64,000 nucleotides of DNA, from contig CM054183.1 in the NCBI GenBank assembly GCA_028829895.1, positions 13,830,975-13,894,974 of the forward strand, in the 5' to 3' direction. The DNA is from Sinotaia quadrata. Taxonomy: Eukaryota; Mollusca; Gastropoda; Architaenioglossa; Viviparidae. The notes under the pieces were generated by a model, which saw nothing but the letters and a program-made list of their open reading frames with translations, was not told the DNA's origin and made no database searches. Below, in pieces: positions 1 to 37,367 of this stretch (the first letter of the stretch is position 1; each line of letters begins with the position of its first letter). The translations under genes were made by a program, and so were the position numbers.

Positions 1-89
1 AATGTGCTGAATAATCTAAATCGGTAAATTTTACACATCCAGTCATACACCTGTTTTGTAATGTATTCTCACATGTTCATCACACACTA

Positions 90-711
90 GTCTCAGCGTA
101 CTCTATCCCCACTCTTAGACGCAACCAGTTTTAGTATACCCTATCTTAAACACACATTCTTAGTATACCCTATCTGAAACACAGTCAGTTTTAGTATACC
201 CTATCTGAAACACAATCAGTTTGAGTATACCCAATCTGAAACACAATCAGTTTTAAGTATACCCTCTCTTAAACACAATCAGTTTTAAGTATACCCTATC
301 TTAAACACAATCAGTCTTAGTATACCCTATCTGAAACAAATCAGTTTTAAGTATACCCTATCTGAAACACAATCAGTTTTAAGTATACCTATCTGAAACA
401 CAATCAGTTTTAAGTATACCCTTATCTGAAACAAAATCAGTTTTAAGTATACCCTATCTTAAACACAATCAGTCTTAGTATACACTATCTTAAACACAAT
501 CAGTCTTAGTATACACTATCTTAAACACAATCAGTCTTAGTATACACTATATTAAACATAATCAGTCTTAGTATACACTATATTAAACACAACCAGTCTT
601 AGTATAAACTATATTAAACAGAATCAGTCTTAGTATACACTATCTTAAACATAACCAGTCTTAGTATACACTATCTTAAGCATAACCAGTCTTAGTATAC
701 ACTATCCTCAC
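90..711. repeat. About 31-33 bp minisatellite, about 19 copies
   Basis: Unit close to TTAGTATACCCTATCTTAAA plus CACAATCAGTC. Units on the left read ACCCTATCTGAAAC, those on the right ACACTATCTTAAAC, so two variant blocks exist. It lies in the intron just after EGF exon 13. Confidence 0.9.
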
Positions 712-752
712 CATCGCCTACGATAATTTCGAGAACATAAATCGTTTCTTAC

Positions 753-24871
<24,119 letters not shown>

Positions 24872-25002
24872 CTTTGTTTGAAATTTGCGGTCGACTATGG
24901 CTATGTTGTGGTTAACGTTCTTTCGTCCACCGCCGGTTTTGAGCGAAGTAGGCCTGAGCTCCACGATGCTGTGTGTGTCGTCCTGACCAAAGCTACCCGA
25001 AA

Positions 25003-25010
25003 TATGTATA
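25003..25010 (-). promoter_or_regulatory. Possible TATA-like box upstream of the CBM14/EGF gene
   Basis: The minus strand reads TATACATA about 130 bp upstream of the start codon, which would put transcription start roughly 100 bp before the ATG. Only the motif and its position support this; AT-rich DNA gives such matches by chance. Confidence 0.2.
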
Positions 25011-25409
25011 GGTGTGAGGTTTGCGAGTTATACGGGTGTTGGCTCCTACTTTTTTTTTTCTTTCCAGGGGATGAGTGTGATCTGGACTGATGAAGAAATG
25101 TGTATGACTGGTGTCGCTGTTTACTCAACAGTTCACCAACCTAACTGTCGTATACTGCCCCTGGTGGGTATGCTTACTTTTTGAGGTGGGGCAATTTACT
25201 GAAAGGAGTCGGAAGATACGGACACAGAGAGAAGAATGAAATGGGAATAAAAGAAAATGAATAGATAAAACTGATAAAGCGAGGGTTTCTTTTACTCTGT
25301 GTTTGATTTGAGCAGCTTGTTAAACCAGACCTTCTTCGCTCTTCGGTGTGAAAGTAACAAAAAGAAGATCTAGTGCATGAAGGCCCACGTAAAGATCTGT
25401 GCGAAAAGA

Positions 25410-25532
25410 TGGATGGAAGGATGGATGGATGATAGATAGACAGATAGACAGACAGATAGATAGACAGATAGGTAGATAGATAGATAGGTAGGTAGGTAGG
25501 TAAGTAGATAGGTAAATAAATAGGTAAATAGA
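25410..25532. repeat. GATA/GACA/GGTA degenerate microsatellite
   Basis: Tetranucleotide units GATG, GATA, GACA, GGTA and AATA in succession. Confidence 0.93.
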
Positions 25533-25734
25533 TAAGCTACTTCTCATCCCATGCTATTTATGACTGCTGAAGCATTTTGAATAGTAACACATTTCTAATG
25601 TATGTCCATCTGAAATGCTAACGATTGTCGACATTCAAACAATAAAAAACAAAATTAAAATTAAAATCGACGGTTACCAACAACAAGCTTTTCAGTGCTA
25701 CTTCCTTAATCTAAACCACGAAATCCCAAACATT

Positions 25735-25868
25735 ATTATTTGTAGTGCTCAGTTCATCACAACTTGTATAATCTATACACTACAACATCCACAACATTAT
25801 TATTGTAGTGCTCAGTTCATCACAACTTGTATAATCTATACACTACAACATCCACAACATTATTATTG
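25735..25868. repeat. 63-bp tandem duplication
   Basis: TGTAGTGCTCAGTTCATCAC then AACTTGTATAATCTATACAC twice, identical. Confidence 0.93.
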
Positions 25869-25879
25869 CTTGTGATACG

Positions 25880-27060
25880 CTAGGCCGTCCTGTTAGCTCT
25901 TTCGTTAGATGATTCTACTTCTACTGTGTCCCGTCACTGAGTGATCCTTAGTCGCCCAAAGTGTCAGGGACCAATCCCAAAACAAATCATTTGGCATGTG
26001 CCTGTGTTTGCTAAGAGTAATGCACCTTGGATAATAGCTATTGAGTTCGAGCGCAAACTATTTGACAATTTGGAAGGGTGTAGCATCTGGATATTTTTTT
26101 TTAAATGCGAGTACAGTATAGGCCTATATATTAGAATTGAAATTTATAGTTAGAATTGAAATTTATAGTTAGAACATTGAAACCCATTCGATATTCATTT
26201 TGACGACGAGCAAGAGAATTTAATCTTGACGACATTAACGAAGTGGTTCGTTTGTAGAATCAGCCAAGTCAGAAATGAGTCAGAGCACTAACATTTGGTC
26301 AGTTTAATATCGAGGCGATTTAATTAACAGTATCATAGCTTTGAACACCTTAAATGTGCAAATATTCTTTTCTATAATTGCCCCGCAGGCACCCCCGCAA
26401 AAAAAAAACAACCCAACAAAACAAAACAAAAATTCAAAACACAAACACACACACACACACACACACATGTAGAAAAACTTTAAGAACGTTAACTATATAG
26501 ATTTGTTAATATTTAAAACGAAAAAAAAGCTTAACATTTACATTTACATTACTATACTATATTATACAACTATACTTTATTATACTACTATACTATATTA
26601 TACAACTATATAACTATATATTATACAACTATATAACTATATATTATACTACTATACAACTATACTATATTACACTACTATTACTAATGATGGTGATGAT
26701 ATACTTTTGATAATGTAGTGCTGATAATAATGCTGACTCATTAGAATACTTCCACTACAGTATCACTAGGTTTATCACATAAACTATCTGAAAAAAATTT
26801 ACATTGACAAAGATTTGTTAACAGAACAGTTCATAGGTACATTAAGAGAAGCACACACAATGAATCATACACATACACACGCGCGCACACACGCACACAA
26901 ACATGAGCACGCTCGCTCACACATGCACATATGCACGCAGAGGGCTGGGCCACGAAAAGATAAAAAAAAAAAAAAAAAACTTACGCTACAGAACTTGGGC
27001 TGCGCGCGTCAAAACCTTTCTTTCTCTCATGCTTTCTTTGTCATTTATGCCTTCTTCCTT
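25880..27060. other. Intergenic; AT-rich, short repeats, no gene
   Basis: Holds a short CA run (26445-26467), a TATACTA repeat (26541-26690) and an ACAC/CGCA stretch (26865-26940). Nothing coding recognised. Confidence 0.6.
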
Positions 27061-27065
27061 GTTTT

Positions 27066-27270
27066 CTTCCGTGACTAGTACAGTTTCATGTTATTTCTTT
27101 TTTGTTTTCTTCTGTGACTAGACCAGTTTCATGTTATTTCTTTTTTGTTTTCTTCTGTGACTAGACCAGTTTCATGTTATTTCTTTTTTGTTTTCTTCTG
27201 TGACTAGACCAGTTTCATGTTATTTCTTTTTTGTTTTCTTCTGTGACTAGACCAGTTTCATGTTATTTCT
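27066..27270. repeat. 43-bp minisatellite, 5 copies
   Basis: TTCTGTGACTAGACCAGTTT then CATGTTATTTCTTTTTTGTTT, nearly identical; the first copy differs by two bases. Confidence 0.94.
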
Positions 27271-27603
27271 CAGTAAGCCATTTTCATAACGCAATCGATG
27301 TCAAGATAAAAAATATTAATGCTTCGAAGTCGTTAACTTCAACTTGAACACTGATGCAACGATTTTTTGACTTTTTGACTGCATTTTTTAGAAACAAAAG
27401 TTATGTACTTTTTAAACTTCAAATTTAAAAATAGAAATAAGCAAGTGCACAATTTTTACCTATAGAAATTAAACCCATGGTATGATGAAACCAATTATTG
27501 TTTGTAAAATATTTTTCCACGTTCTTTTTAATTCCTTTCTTTTCATCTCGATTTGGTTTAGTTACTTTTATTTATTTCTTACTCTTACTTTTACTCTTAT
27601 TCT

Positions 27604-27604
27604 C

Positions 27605-27672
<68 letters not shown>

Positions 27673-27675
27673 TGC
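27604..27675. repeat. CTTT microsatellite
   Basis: About 17 perfect units. Confidence 0.97.
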
Positions 27676-27829
27676 TTCCTCTCATACTAACTACCTCTTC
27701 TCTCTTCACGTCATTTTTTCTCTCTGAAGCACACGCCCACACACGTGACAAGCTGTTTAGGATTCTAAAGTAGTCTGTCCTACAACTTTTCGACATATTT
27801 AGCTTCTCATGAAGCTCGATCGATCGAAA

Positions 27830-28160
27830 ACACATACATACGCATACAAACGATAACAAGTACAAACGCGCACACACGATAACAAATACAAACGCACACA
27901 CACGATAACACATACAAACGCGCACACACGATAACACATACAAACGCACACACACGATAACACATACAAACGCACACACACGATAACACATACAAACGCA
28001 CACACACGATAACACATACAAACGCACACACACAATAACTCATACAAACGCATACACACGATAACACATACAAACGCACACACACGATAACACATACAAA
28101 CGCACACACACGATAACACATACAAACGCACACACACGATAACACATACAAACGCACACT
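27830..28160. repeat. 26-bp minisatellite, about 13 copies
   Basis: Unit CGATAACACATACAAACGCA plus CACACA; period 26. The multi-frame cysteine-rich open frames on the minus strand are artefacts of it. Confidence 0.94.
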
Positions 28161-28554
28161 AAGACATCCAAAAAAAAGGAAATAAACACGATAGCCAGTA
28201 AATCTCGTTATTCCTAAAGAATATAATTCTTAAGCAGCCTTCTTATCCCCGCTATTCGAAATCATAATTTTCAATAAACAATCTAAACAACCCACCCACC
28301 CACCCACGACTTAGAACTCAAGCTGACAACGCCAATACCCATCCTTTCTGCCACAAGTCAAAATAAAACCTGTGGCAGAATGATCTATTGAGCTTTTTCG
28401 GGGTTAACAGCCAGGCCGCAAGTGGTTAAATGTGGTGAGTATCTACATATGAAAGCAGCTTCACACTTCTTTACCCCCTTATTTTATCCCCACAACACGA
28501 TCTGTTCGCCTCCTTACGGGCCCCAAATGGCAGCTGTAAACGATGGGTCAACGA

Positions 28555-28745
28555 GAAGCCAGCACCAAAGGGAAAGTGTTAACAAGAAGACAGCAGAAAG
28601 GGAAAGTGTTAACAAGAAGCCAGCAGAAAGGGAAAGTGTTAACAAGAAGCCAGCAGAAAGGGAAAGTGTTAACAAGAAGACAGCAGAAAGGGAAAGTGTT
28701 AACAAGAAGCCAGCAGAAAGGGAAAGTGTTAACAAGAAGCACAGC
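28555..28745. repeat. 30-bp minisatellite, about 6.5 copies, open in several frames
   Basis: Unit GGGAAAGTGTTAACAAGAAG plus CCAGCAGAAA; copies alternate AAGCC and AAGAC. Because 30 is a multiple of three and the unit has no stop in some frames, 69-194-codon frames span it on both strands. Confidence 0.94.
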
Positions 28746-29102
28746 AGTATAACATTGGTGTTCTCTCATGTTATTGTTCGAATCAACTTAATTATCTCGG
28801 ATATATGGCAAGAAGTTGTCTTTCCTAGTTCAAACCCCACCCGCAGGACCCGTCTCACAAACGCGAGTTTGCTGGAATCGACAACTACTTGGGATCTATT
28901 GTTAACAAGGGTTGGATGGAGGGACCTTGAGATTACGTTTTTGGACAGAGATTTCCTGTTGTCGATTTTGATTTTTAAAAAAATCAAAAAGCAAAGACGA
29001 AAATAGGAAACAATACACCATACATATAAAGATAGGCATCAAGAAAAATATCTGCTTTGTTAAAACAAAATCCTCTAAGTCACCTTTATATTAACACTAG
29101 CA

Positions 29103-29222
29103 TGTCTTCTGTCAAACATGCTAGTCTTCTGTCAAACATGCTAGTCTTCTGTCAAACATGCTAGTCTTCTGTCAAACATGCTAGTCTTCTGTCAAACATG
29201 CTGGTCTTCTGTCAAACATGCA
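29103..29222. repeat. 20-bp minisatellite, 6 copies
   Basis: CTGTCAAACATGCTAGTCTT repeated. Confidence 0.95.
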
Positions 29223-29489
29223 TAATAAAGTGCATCGTACTTATGATAGGCATTTGTCAGTTTGACGTGTTTCTTAATATTGATGATTATATTATCTTCC
29301 ATCCATAATGTACTACACTTCACGATGTGGATTGTGTCACCGCTGTACTCTGTGGTGACTTTGTAATAATGAATCATATCAATATTAGCATTTAGTTATG
29401 ATACAAACATCTACAAGTGCCGAAGCAGAGTATAGGCCACCGGTTATATTGCATATTTAAACTGTTACGCCGATATGAGAGTGCGCCGA

Positions 29490-30352
29490 CGTCAATTTTA
29501 AATAAATACCAGACTAAAGAACAAGTTAAATCCATATCAGACTATAGACCATGTTTCATAATATCAGTCTATAGAACAGATTAAATAAATATTAGTCTAT
29601 ATAACAAGCTAAATAAATATTAGACTATATAAGCACAAGTTAAATAAATATCAGATTAAAGAACACTTTAATAAATAAATGACTAAAGAATAATTTTAAA
29701 AAATTATCAGACTATAGACCATTTTACAGTCTTTAGAACATGTTAAATAAATATTAAAATGTAAACCAGGTTAAATAAATATTAGATTATAAAACAAATT
29801 AAATAATTATTAAACTATAGAGCAAGTTAAATAAATAGTAGACTCTAAAGTTTAAATAAATATTAAACTATAAAACAAGTTAAATAAATATTAGACTGTA
29901 AAATAATTTAAATAAATAATAGATTGTAAAACAAGTTAAATAAATATTAGACTGTAAAACAAATTAAATAAATATTAGACTGTAAAACAAGTTAAATAAA
30001 TATTAGACTGTAAAACAAGTTAAATAAATATTTTACTGTGAAGCAAGTTAAATAAATATTAGACTGTAAAACAAGTTAAATAAATATTAGACTGTAAAAC
30101 AAGTTAAATAAATATTTTACTGTAAAGCAAGTTAAATAAATATTAGACTGTAAAACAAGATAAATAAATATTAGACTGTAAAACAAGTTAAATAAATATT
30201 AGACTGTAAAACAAGTTAAATAAATATTAGACTCTAAAACAAGTTAAATAAATATTAGACTGTAAAACAAGTTAAATAAATATTAGACTCTAAAGCAAGT
30301 TAAATAAATATTAGACTCTAAAACAAGTTAAATAAATATTAGACTGTAAAAG
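29490..30352. repeat. 28-bp AT-rich satellite, about 30 copies
   Basis: Unit AAGTTAAATAAATATTAGAC plus TGTAAAAC. The left third is diverged and the right two thirds homogeneous. In the intergenic stretch between the two genes. Confidence 0.95.
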
Positions 30353-31380
30353 GGGACAGTTTCAAACACACGATTCACTTCTGCGGGCTATTACTTACTG
30401 TATGAAAATGCCTTCATTAATATGCTGAAAGAAACGAAAATAAATATAGTACGTGTTGGGTGGGGGTTGTTTATGTGCTTATCAAAACACATTTAGTCAC
30501 AACACATATATTAATTTTACTTAATGCTTACAAAGACACTTTCTTGTTTTCCTTTGATTTGCTGAGAAACCATCACATCAGTACTTGTCCAAAAGGTGCA
30601 ATGTTTGTTTATTATTTACTGTAGAATAGATGTGCTGAATAAATTTGTGTATTAGGTGCAGTGTGTGCGTATATGTATGTGAGTGTTTATGTGTATGTGT
30701 GTGTGAATGCATGGGCGTCTGAAGTTTATATCACATACCATTGTAATGACAGGTTTTACGTGAATCTAATATAAAATACGAAAACGACGGATACCCGTTA
30801 TGGTTCCGGGCGCATTCTTTTCAAAGATTCACGATTCTTCGACTTGTGACGTGTTTTGGCTTTGCATTGTGAGTGTGACTTGTTTTGGCTTGTGTGAGAC
30901 GTTATGTTTGTTTAGGACGCTCACTACCCCCACCCCCTTCATATATTCAAGACGTCATCGACAATGAAATATGGAAAGAAAAGAGAACATGTACATACTA
31001 ACATAAAATATTCAGAATGTTAATGAACAATGAAGTGAGTCAATTCGTACACCCAGACTTAAATCAGGTGACATCACACTCTCCATATGTAAATGGTCAA
31101 AAGTTCAATGGATGATACCAACCTTTTCAGGCTAGATATGTTCTGTCTGACGTCGGGAGCTTTCTGGTTTTTGGGTTTAAAATATGTGTTAGCTATTTTG
31201 TTAAAGCGAGAATAACTTTAATCTGTCATAGATATTATGAATAATAAAGTCCTCTGTTCTTAGCGGGCAAGCTGAATAATTACTAAGTAAAAAGCCCGGT
31301 TCAGTCTGAATCTATAAATCGGTGTTCTATCAAAAGTACTTAAAAGCATTTTAAATCTTTAACTCAGTCAAAAGCAAAAT

Positions 31381-32007
31381 TTAAGAAAATAAAGTAGCTA
31401 AACAATAAGCTAAGATAAACACTTGAAATCTCAAAACAAAATCAAGCACCTCACACAACAATGGGAACAATATTGCATTTGGACAGGAGCGCAAACATTT
31501 AGGGAACTCAGTCTCTGTACAAAGAAATCTTTCCACTGTTCCTTTGTAACCATCAACACAGCCGTGTGCGAGTGATTGTATTTGCAACAATTAAACTGTG
31601 TACCAAGTAGGACGGACTGTGTGTACGCCGACGCTTTCGTAAAATCCAGAAACTTTATTGTACCCCTATTCATGGCACTCGATGATTTATTTCAAACCCG
31701 CCTTGCTGGCAATGTAAATGGTCACGTGCAAGAAGAAATCTCTTTTGCCCTGAAATTAAAGTTTAATTTTATCCACCCTTGGAAGTAACCTGGCCACAAA
31801 ATGCGTCATTGGAGTTTCAATGAACCTGTTTTCGTTTGAACAACAGATCACAATGCTATCATAAACCAGGATATTGTTCATGTAGAACTGCATATGGCAA
31901 GAGTTGTGATTGAAAGATAGGAATTCGTTGTGAACTACGTGCAGTGACCCATTAGAAATCATTTTGAGATAACTGTTGTAGATGTGCAAGGTACTAAAAG
32001 CACGCAT
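31381..32007 (-). other. Protein-like broken frames, possible pseudogene or unrecognised exons
   Basis: Minus strand, three open segments in different frames. 32007-31756 includes NHNSCHMQFYMNNILVYDSI then VICCSNENRFIETPMTHFVA, ending in a stop; 31673-31431 includes TKEQWKDFFVQRLSSLNVCA; the overlapping 31590-31381 frame includes CTETEFPKCLRSCPNA. Composition is far less biased than in the surrounding DNA and cysteines are frequent. I do not recognise the family. It could be a decayed gene, a transposon remnant or chance. Confidence 0.3.
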
Positions 32008-32459
32008 ACTAGTCTTCAGTGCTTAAAATAGACATTACCTCCCCCTGTCTTTCCCTCTCTTCTCTTTCTTTTCCCGTCTCTTTGTCTCCTTCTCCCTGTC
32101 TTTCTTTCTACTCATTCTCCAGCGCTAATTATCGGATACTCGTGATGAATAAACGAGCACCTCCTAAGCCAGTAACTGTCGTCATCCTTAATTTAGCAAG
32201 TTGGGAGACCTTTTGTTATTTATCACTAAGTTCTAGAAGTACTATTTTCAAAGATGTGAGTTTTTTTCTCTCCAAATTTAACTTTCATAAAAAGATGTAT
32301 TTTTCTAAAGTATTCTACTTTATCACACACTCTATTGATATAAAATGTTCTGTCAGAAGGAATATCGTTTCCATCACTGCTGTCTATTATTTTGTGAGTG
32401 TACATACAAGTAATTTATACCTCTCATTATATTAATTCGTTCATACTTAAAAAACAACT

Positions 32460-33450
32460 ACTGTAATTAATATTCTGTTACACAATTATATGACTATTGT
32501 ACATTAAATATGTCTGTCTTAGAATAATTATGTATCTCTTTGTATATTAAGTATGTCTTGATTTTCAGTAAATAATACATTTCTTTCTTGCATATTTAAT
32601 ATATTTGTCTGTTTTGATTTAAGAGTAAATTATGTATTGCTGTGTGTGTGTGTGTATATATATATATTTGTTTTGACTTGAGACTAATAAATTATCTATT
32701 TATTACTTAAAATTTATTATGCATCTCTTAGTATATTAAATACATGTCTTTTTTAAAATTGATGTTTCTCTGCATATGAATATGAAATATTATCAAATAT
32801 ATCTCTTGACTTCATAAGAAATGATGTACTTGCTTGTATACATATGAATATATATATATTAAATATGTATCTGTTTTGCCTTAGGAGTTACATTATATAT
32901 ATATATAATAAATATATATGTATGTCTTGACATAAATTAAGAATCTCTTTGTTTATATCTATGTCTGTCTTAAGACTAAATTATACAGCTCTTTGAATAT
33001 TAAATATATATCTTTTTGTTATTAAATATGTCTCTCATAATCTAATAAAAATTATGCATTTCTTTGTATATTAAATATATATGTTTGTATTGATTTAGAA
33101 TATATAATCTTTTATCTATACATCTGTCTTAAGATTAATTATAAATCTCTTTTTATATTAAACTGATGTCAATTTTGACTGAAGAGTAAAGTATGTATCA
33201 CTTTATACATTAAACATACATATTTGTATTGACTGAGAATAAATTATGTTAACTTTTTATTTCTATTATCTAATGATTGACTGATCATCTGTCTGTCCAG
33301 GTCCAGCCATCTATCTACCTATGTCTTAAGATTATATTAAATATGTTGTTTTGATTTAAGAATAAATTATGTATCTCCTTGTTTATTGAATATATCTTTT
33401 ATAGGAGCAAATTATGCATTTCTTTGAATATAAAAGACCAAGTGAACAGA
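32460..33450. repeat. Highly diverged ~55-bp AT-rich repeat
   Basis: Recurring words TTAAGAATAAATTATGTATC, TCTTTGTATATTAAATATG, TGTCTGTTTTGA with variable spacing. Resumes at 33950-34310, so a 500-bp unrelated segment interrupts it. Confidence 0.75.
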
Positions 33451-33949
33451 AATACACTTCAAACATATTTTTTTAAAAACCCAGATATTTCAGAAATGTC
33501 CTGGAAAGGTTTAAGTAACCAGAAACTTTTATAAATGTTATTATTGTAGGGTTAAAAGTGGAATAAAAAACAAAGCTCCCACTCATGCACGAGATCACCA
33601 TATGATGATGCAAAGTGGGTAAAATGCTCTGGACTATATAATCCAGTTACGATTGTTTTTTGTTGTTGTGAGTAGTTAAGATTTGAGACATTCATGCAGA
33701 GTTTGGTTTTCTTTAGTTGAGTGTCATACCTTAAGATCAAAAGGTAAGTTTTTAAGTTTTCTGATTTGTCATTAAGCTTGTTTGTGTACATTTTTAACAT
33801 AAAAAGTCTCACAGAAACATAGTGTTTTGATCACATAAATTGAAATATTCATTTGGTTTTAGACTTTGAAATTTTATATGCACACCTAAATCTATTGATT
33901 GAGATTAATTGCACAGTTGACCTAGATTCCTCTTCCCTTGGACTTTAAA

Positions 33950-34310
33950 TATATCTGTCTTGACTAGAGTAAATTATGTATCTCTTTTTACATTAAATAT
34001 ACAGAGTAAATTATGTAACTCTTTTTACACTAAATATACAGAGTAAATTATGTATCATCTTGTTTGCATTAAAAAAATATATGTCTGTCTTAAGTAAATT
34101 ATGCAAATCTATTTGTAAATTTGACATATAGGTTTGCCTCGATTTAAGAATAAATTATGTATCCCTTTATATATTCAATGTCTGTTTTGACTTAAGAGTA
34201 AATTATGCATATCTTTGAAAATTAAATACACTTCTGTCTTAAGCTAAATTATGCACGTCCTTATATATTAAATATTTATACCTGTTTTGATTTAAGAGTA
34301 AATTATGCCA
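33950..34310. repeat. Second block of the diverged AT-rich repeat
   Basis: AGAGTAAATTATGTATCTCT and TTAAATATACAGAG-type words like those at 32.5-33.4 kb. Confidence 0.75.
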
Positions 34311-36550
34311 CTGCACCCTGTGCAAGTATTGCACAAAGCTTTATTTCAGTTAACAACCATGACATTAAAAGCTAACTTGTGATGGAAAGGTGTCGGATTA
34401 TGAGAAACTGCTTGACATGGGATAGGAGGTTAGGTAATTTTAACTCTCTGAGATATTATAGCAAATGGCTAAAGAACAAAGGCAGAAAGTGAGACTATAC
34501 CTGTATCATGTACACCCAGTCATACATCATTCTCACAATAAGGTACTGCCTGGGATTAGCTAGCTAACCTAATACTATCAACACTTGTTAACATTTCTGA
34601 AATAATAAGAAAAAATATATACAACAACGAACAAACACTGTCCAGATCAAATCTTTACTTAATATTTGAATTTATACATGAAAATAATAAAATAAATATA
34701 TCACAATATGATTAACATTATCAATATAAAGTATAGCAATGAAAAATGATAAGCTTAATAGTTTCATATTTATTTTCTTAAAATATAATGATTCAAACAA
34801 GAATTCTTACAATATGCATAAGGTGCTGACACTATTTTTGAAGATAAAATATTGTTTTTCGGCAAAAGAGATACAAAACATCCAGTAAACAAAATGATTG
34901 ACTGACATGGTGAGAAAATAGAATTATAAAGAAAAATCACTCTCTAAAAATATTGAAAGTTTAACATGCTTGTTGGCTGAGTACACCAGAATATACGCAC
35001 TAGACATTTGCTTTGCTCTATGAAAATAAGAAATAGACTTTTCTTGGTCCTGAAGATTAGATAGACATTTTGGCAATCTTCTTTTCACAATTATAATACT
35101 TAATGATTTGAGACAAGCACTTGTAAAATTCTATGATTATATGAAAAATACATTTCTGATGATTTTATACATGGTCATTATATTAATCAATTTAGTTTTG
35201 AAAATGACATCTTACTGCCCCAAAAAATAAAAAACCAACAAACAAAACAGTTTTGTATGCATAATGAAAAATTAATATTACAAATAAATATCACATCATA
35301 AATCATGAAAGAAATACAGAGAGTGTTCAAATTAACAATATGAAAATGCTACAGAAAACAACCATCATGCAAACCCAAACACCACCCACTATACCAAGCA
35401 GCATTCCCTCCCCACAACTCACACAAATAAAAGAACATTTTAAAAAGTCTTTTCTCAACAAGACTGGGGAAAAAACTGTCTGTGAAATATGCAGATAACA
35501 ATAAAAAATATTAACTTAATTAAACAATTAGACAAAAGCAAAAATGCTTTTCATGTGTCAAATTAAAAAAAATCACAATTATCACTGCCCTTACTAATGA
35601 TACTGATAGTAACAAGTGGAAGATTAATAATTATATTAAAAAAACTTTTTAACAGTGAAACACATCTACCTAATGCCGTAATGGACAACATGGACATATT
35701 TAATAGAAAAATGCAATCAATAAATAATGTGAGAAGAAACACATTCATTCTTGCATTAGAAAGAATGAAAAACTTCAATTTCAAGCCTCCTCATTGTCAT
35801 GAACAAATACTGTTCATTCATAAAAAATTGTAGTATTCATGAGAAATGATTTTCATTAAAAATTGTGGGTCATATTAAAGGGGTGGTATGAGTCATCAAA
35901 TGATGATTATCTCATTGCTCTCTGGCTAGCCTACCTACCATATTAATATTAGAAACTTTTGTTTCAAGAAAACATGTCAAAATAAAAAAAAAAACAACAA
36001 CAAAAAGTGACACTTTGATTAGTTTCTGTGATAATAATATTTTTAAAAGTATATGTGGAAGAAAGACGAGATAACAGCTGGGTTGCTACATAACAGCATT
36101 CAACCACATTCTTCATCTTCAGCCAATAGTAATCACAAACATGAAGATGTTGAAAATATCTAGACATGTATGATTGGTCAAAACATCAGTGCTAAGTCTG
36201 GAAAATTTTAGAGAAAGAGAAACTCCCTCATATCTAACTAAATTCAAAATAAATATTAAACAGGTGCTGAAGGAGGTTGAGAAATCTGATCATACTTCTA
36301 AAGTGATTGCTTAAAGATCAATTTTGTGATATCCCAAAATTATTCTCCAACTCAAGTCATAGTGGAATGTTTGTTTTCTGTCCTCTGAATCATCAAATTC
36401 AATTTGACAGTAGCAAAGAAAATAGATCTATTAGAAGTGACCCTTTTTAAAGAAGATATTCAATTTAAATAAACATTATCATATTAAATATACTTTGAAT
36501 TATTTTGGTATTATATTATGAAATGAAGAAATGAATAAACAGTTTCAAAA
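34311..36550. other. AT-rich intergenic region, nothing recognised
   Basis: No coding frame over 80 codons, no tandem array and no transposon ends seen. Downstream of the glycosyltransferase; may include its 3' UTR. Confidence 0.5.
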
Positions 36551-36570
36551 TGCAAGCTAAGAAAGCCACT

Positions 36571-36590
36571 TATTTATTTTTATTTATTTA
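36571..36590 (-). promoter_or_regulatory. Candidate poly(A) signal cluster for the glycosyltransferase
   Basis: Three overlapping AATAAA hexamers on the minus strand about 780 bp past the stop codon. The region is very AT-rich and other candidates are possible. Confidence 0.25.
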
Positions 36591-37367
36591 CCTATACCAT
36601 ACTCACACCTCTAAGTCCATATAAGGATATAATTTTATGCTGTAGATTAGTTATAAACTACAGCTGGAGTTGGCGACTTCTCAAGAGTTGGAGTCAAAGT
36701 CAGGAATTTTTTGGCTGACTCCATAACACTGCTATTTGTAGCAAAATTTAATTACAAAGGAATAACATGTTGGAAATACTGATGCATCAAGCATAATAAA
36801 AATAAGTACATACACATGAAAAAGTATATCACAAATACAAAAACTTACTACTTTGTGTGTGTGTGTGTGTGTGTGCATGTGCAAGCGTGCACTTACACTT
36901 TATATGATTTGAAAGAAAATAATGAAATACTTCTGTAACAGTGAAAAGCATAGTTATCATATACTAACGGATATAGTCATATACTGATATAGCTGACATA
37001 ACATAATGTGTATTTTTCAGAGTGTAAGTAAAGTATATTTAAAGTAAAGATGTTTCGCATAGTGTTTGCAGTTCAGCATTTCAAATGAAAAAAATTTAAA
37101 TGGAAGAGGTAGCAGTGACTAAACTGTACAAATTTCCTCAAGATACAAATTATGTAGAAATATTAAAAAGTCAAATTATACTGTGAGATTATTTTTACAG
37201 GATAAACTGCATCTAAAATGATGCTACAAATCTATTTATAGGTGGGATATTTGATTATGTAAGCTGCATAAGAAATGTTCTTCATTACTGAGTCATTAAA
37301 TTTAAACATATATGTGTAAGAAAAAAATTTAAAATGAAAAATTATAAAAATGTCAATCTACATTGTT

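Noticed and set aside
90..711. Possible CRISPR-like array
   Set aside because: Units abut directly with no unique spacers, and the host is eukaryotic. The same applies to every other tandem array here.
27799..28157. Cysteine-rich overlapping frames on the minus strand
   Set aside because: All derive from the 26-bp CGATAACACATACAAACGCA-type array and occur in several frames at once.
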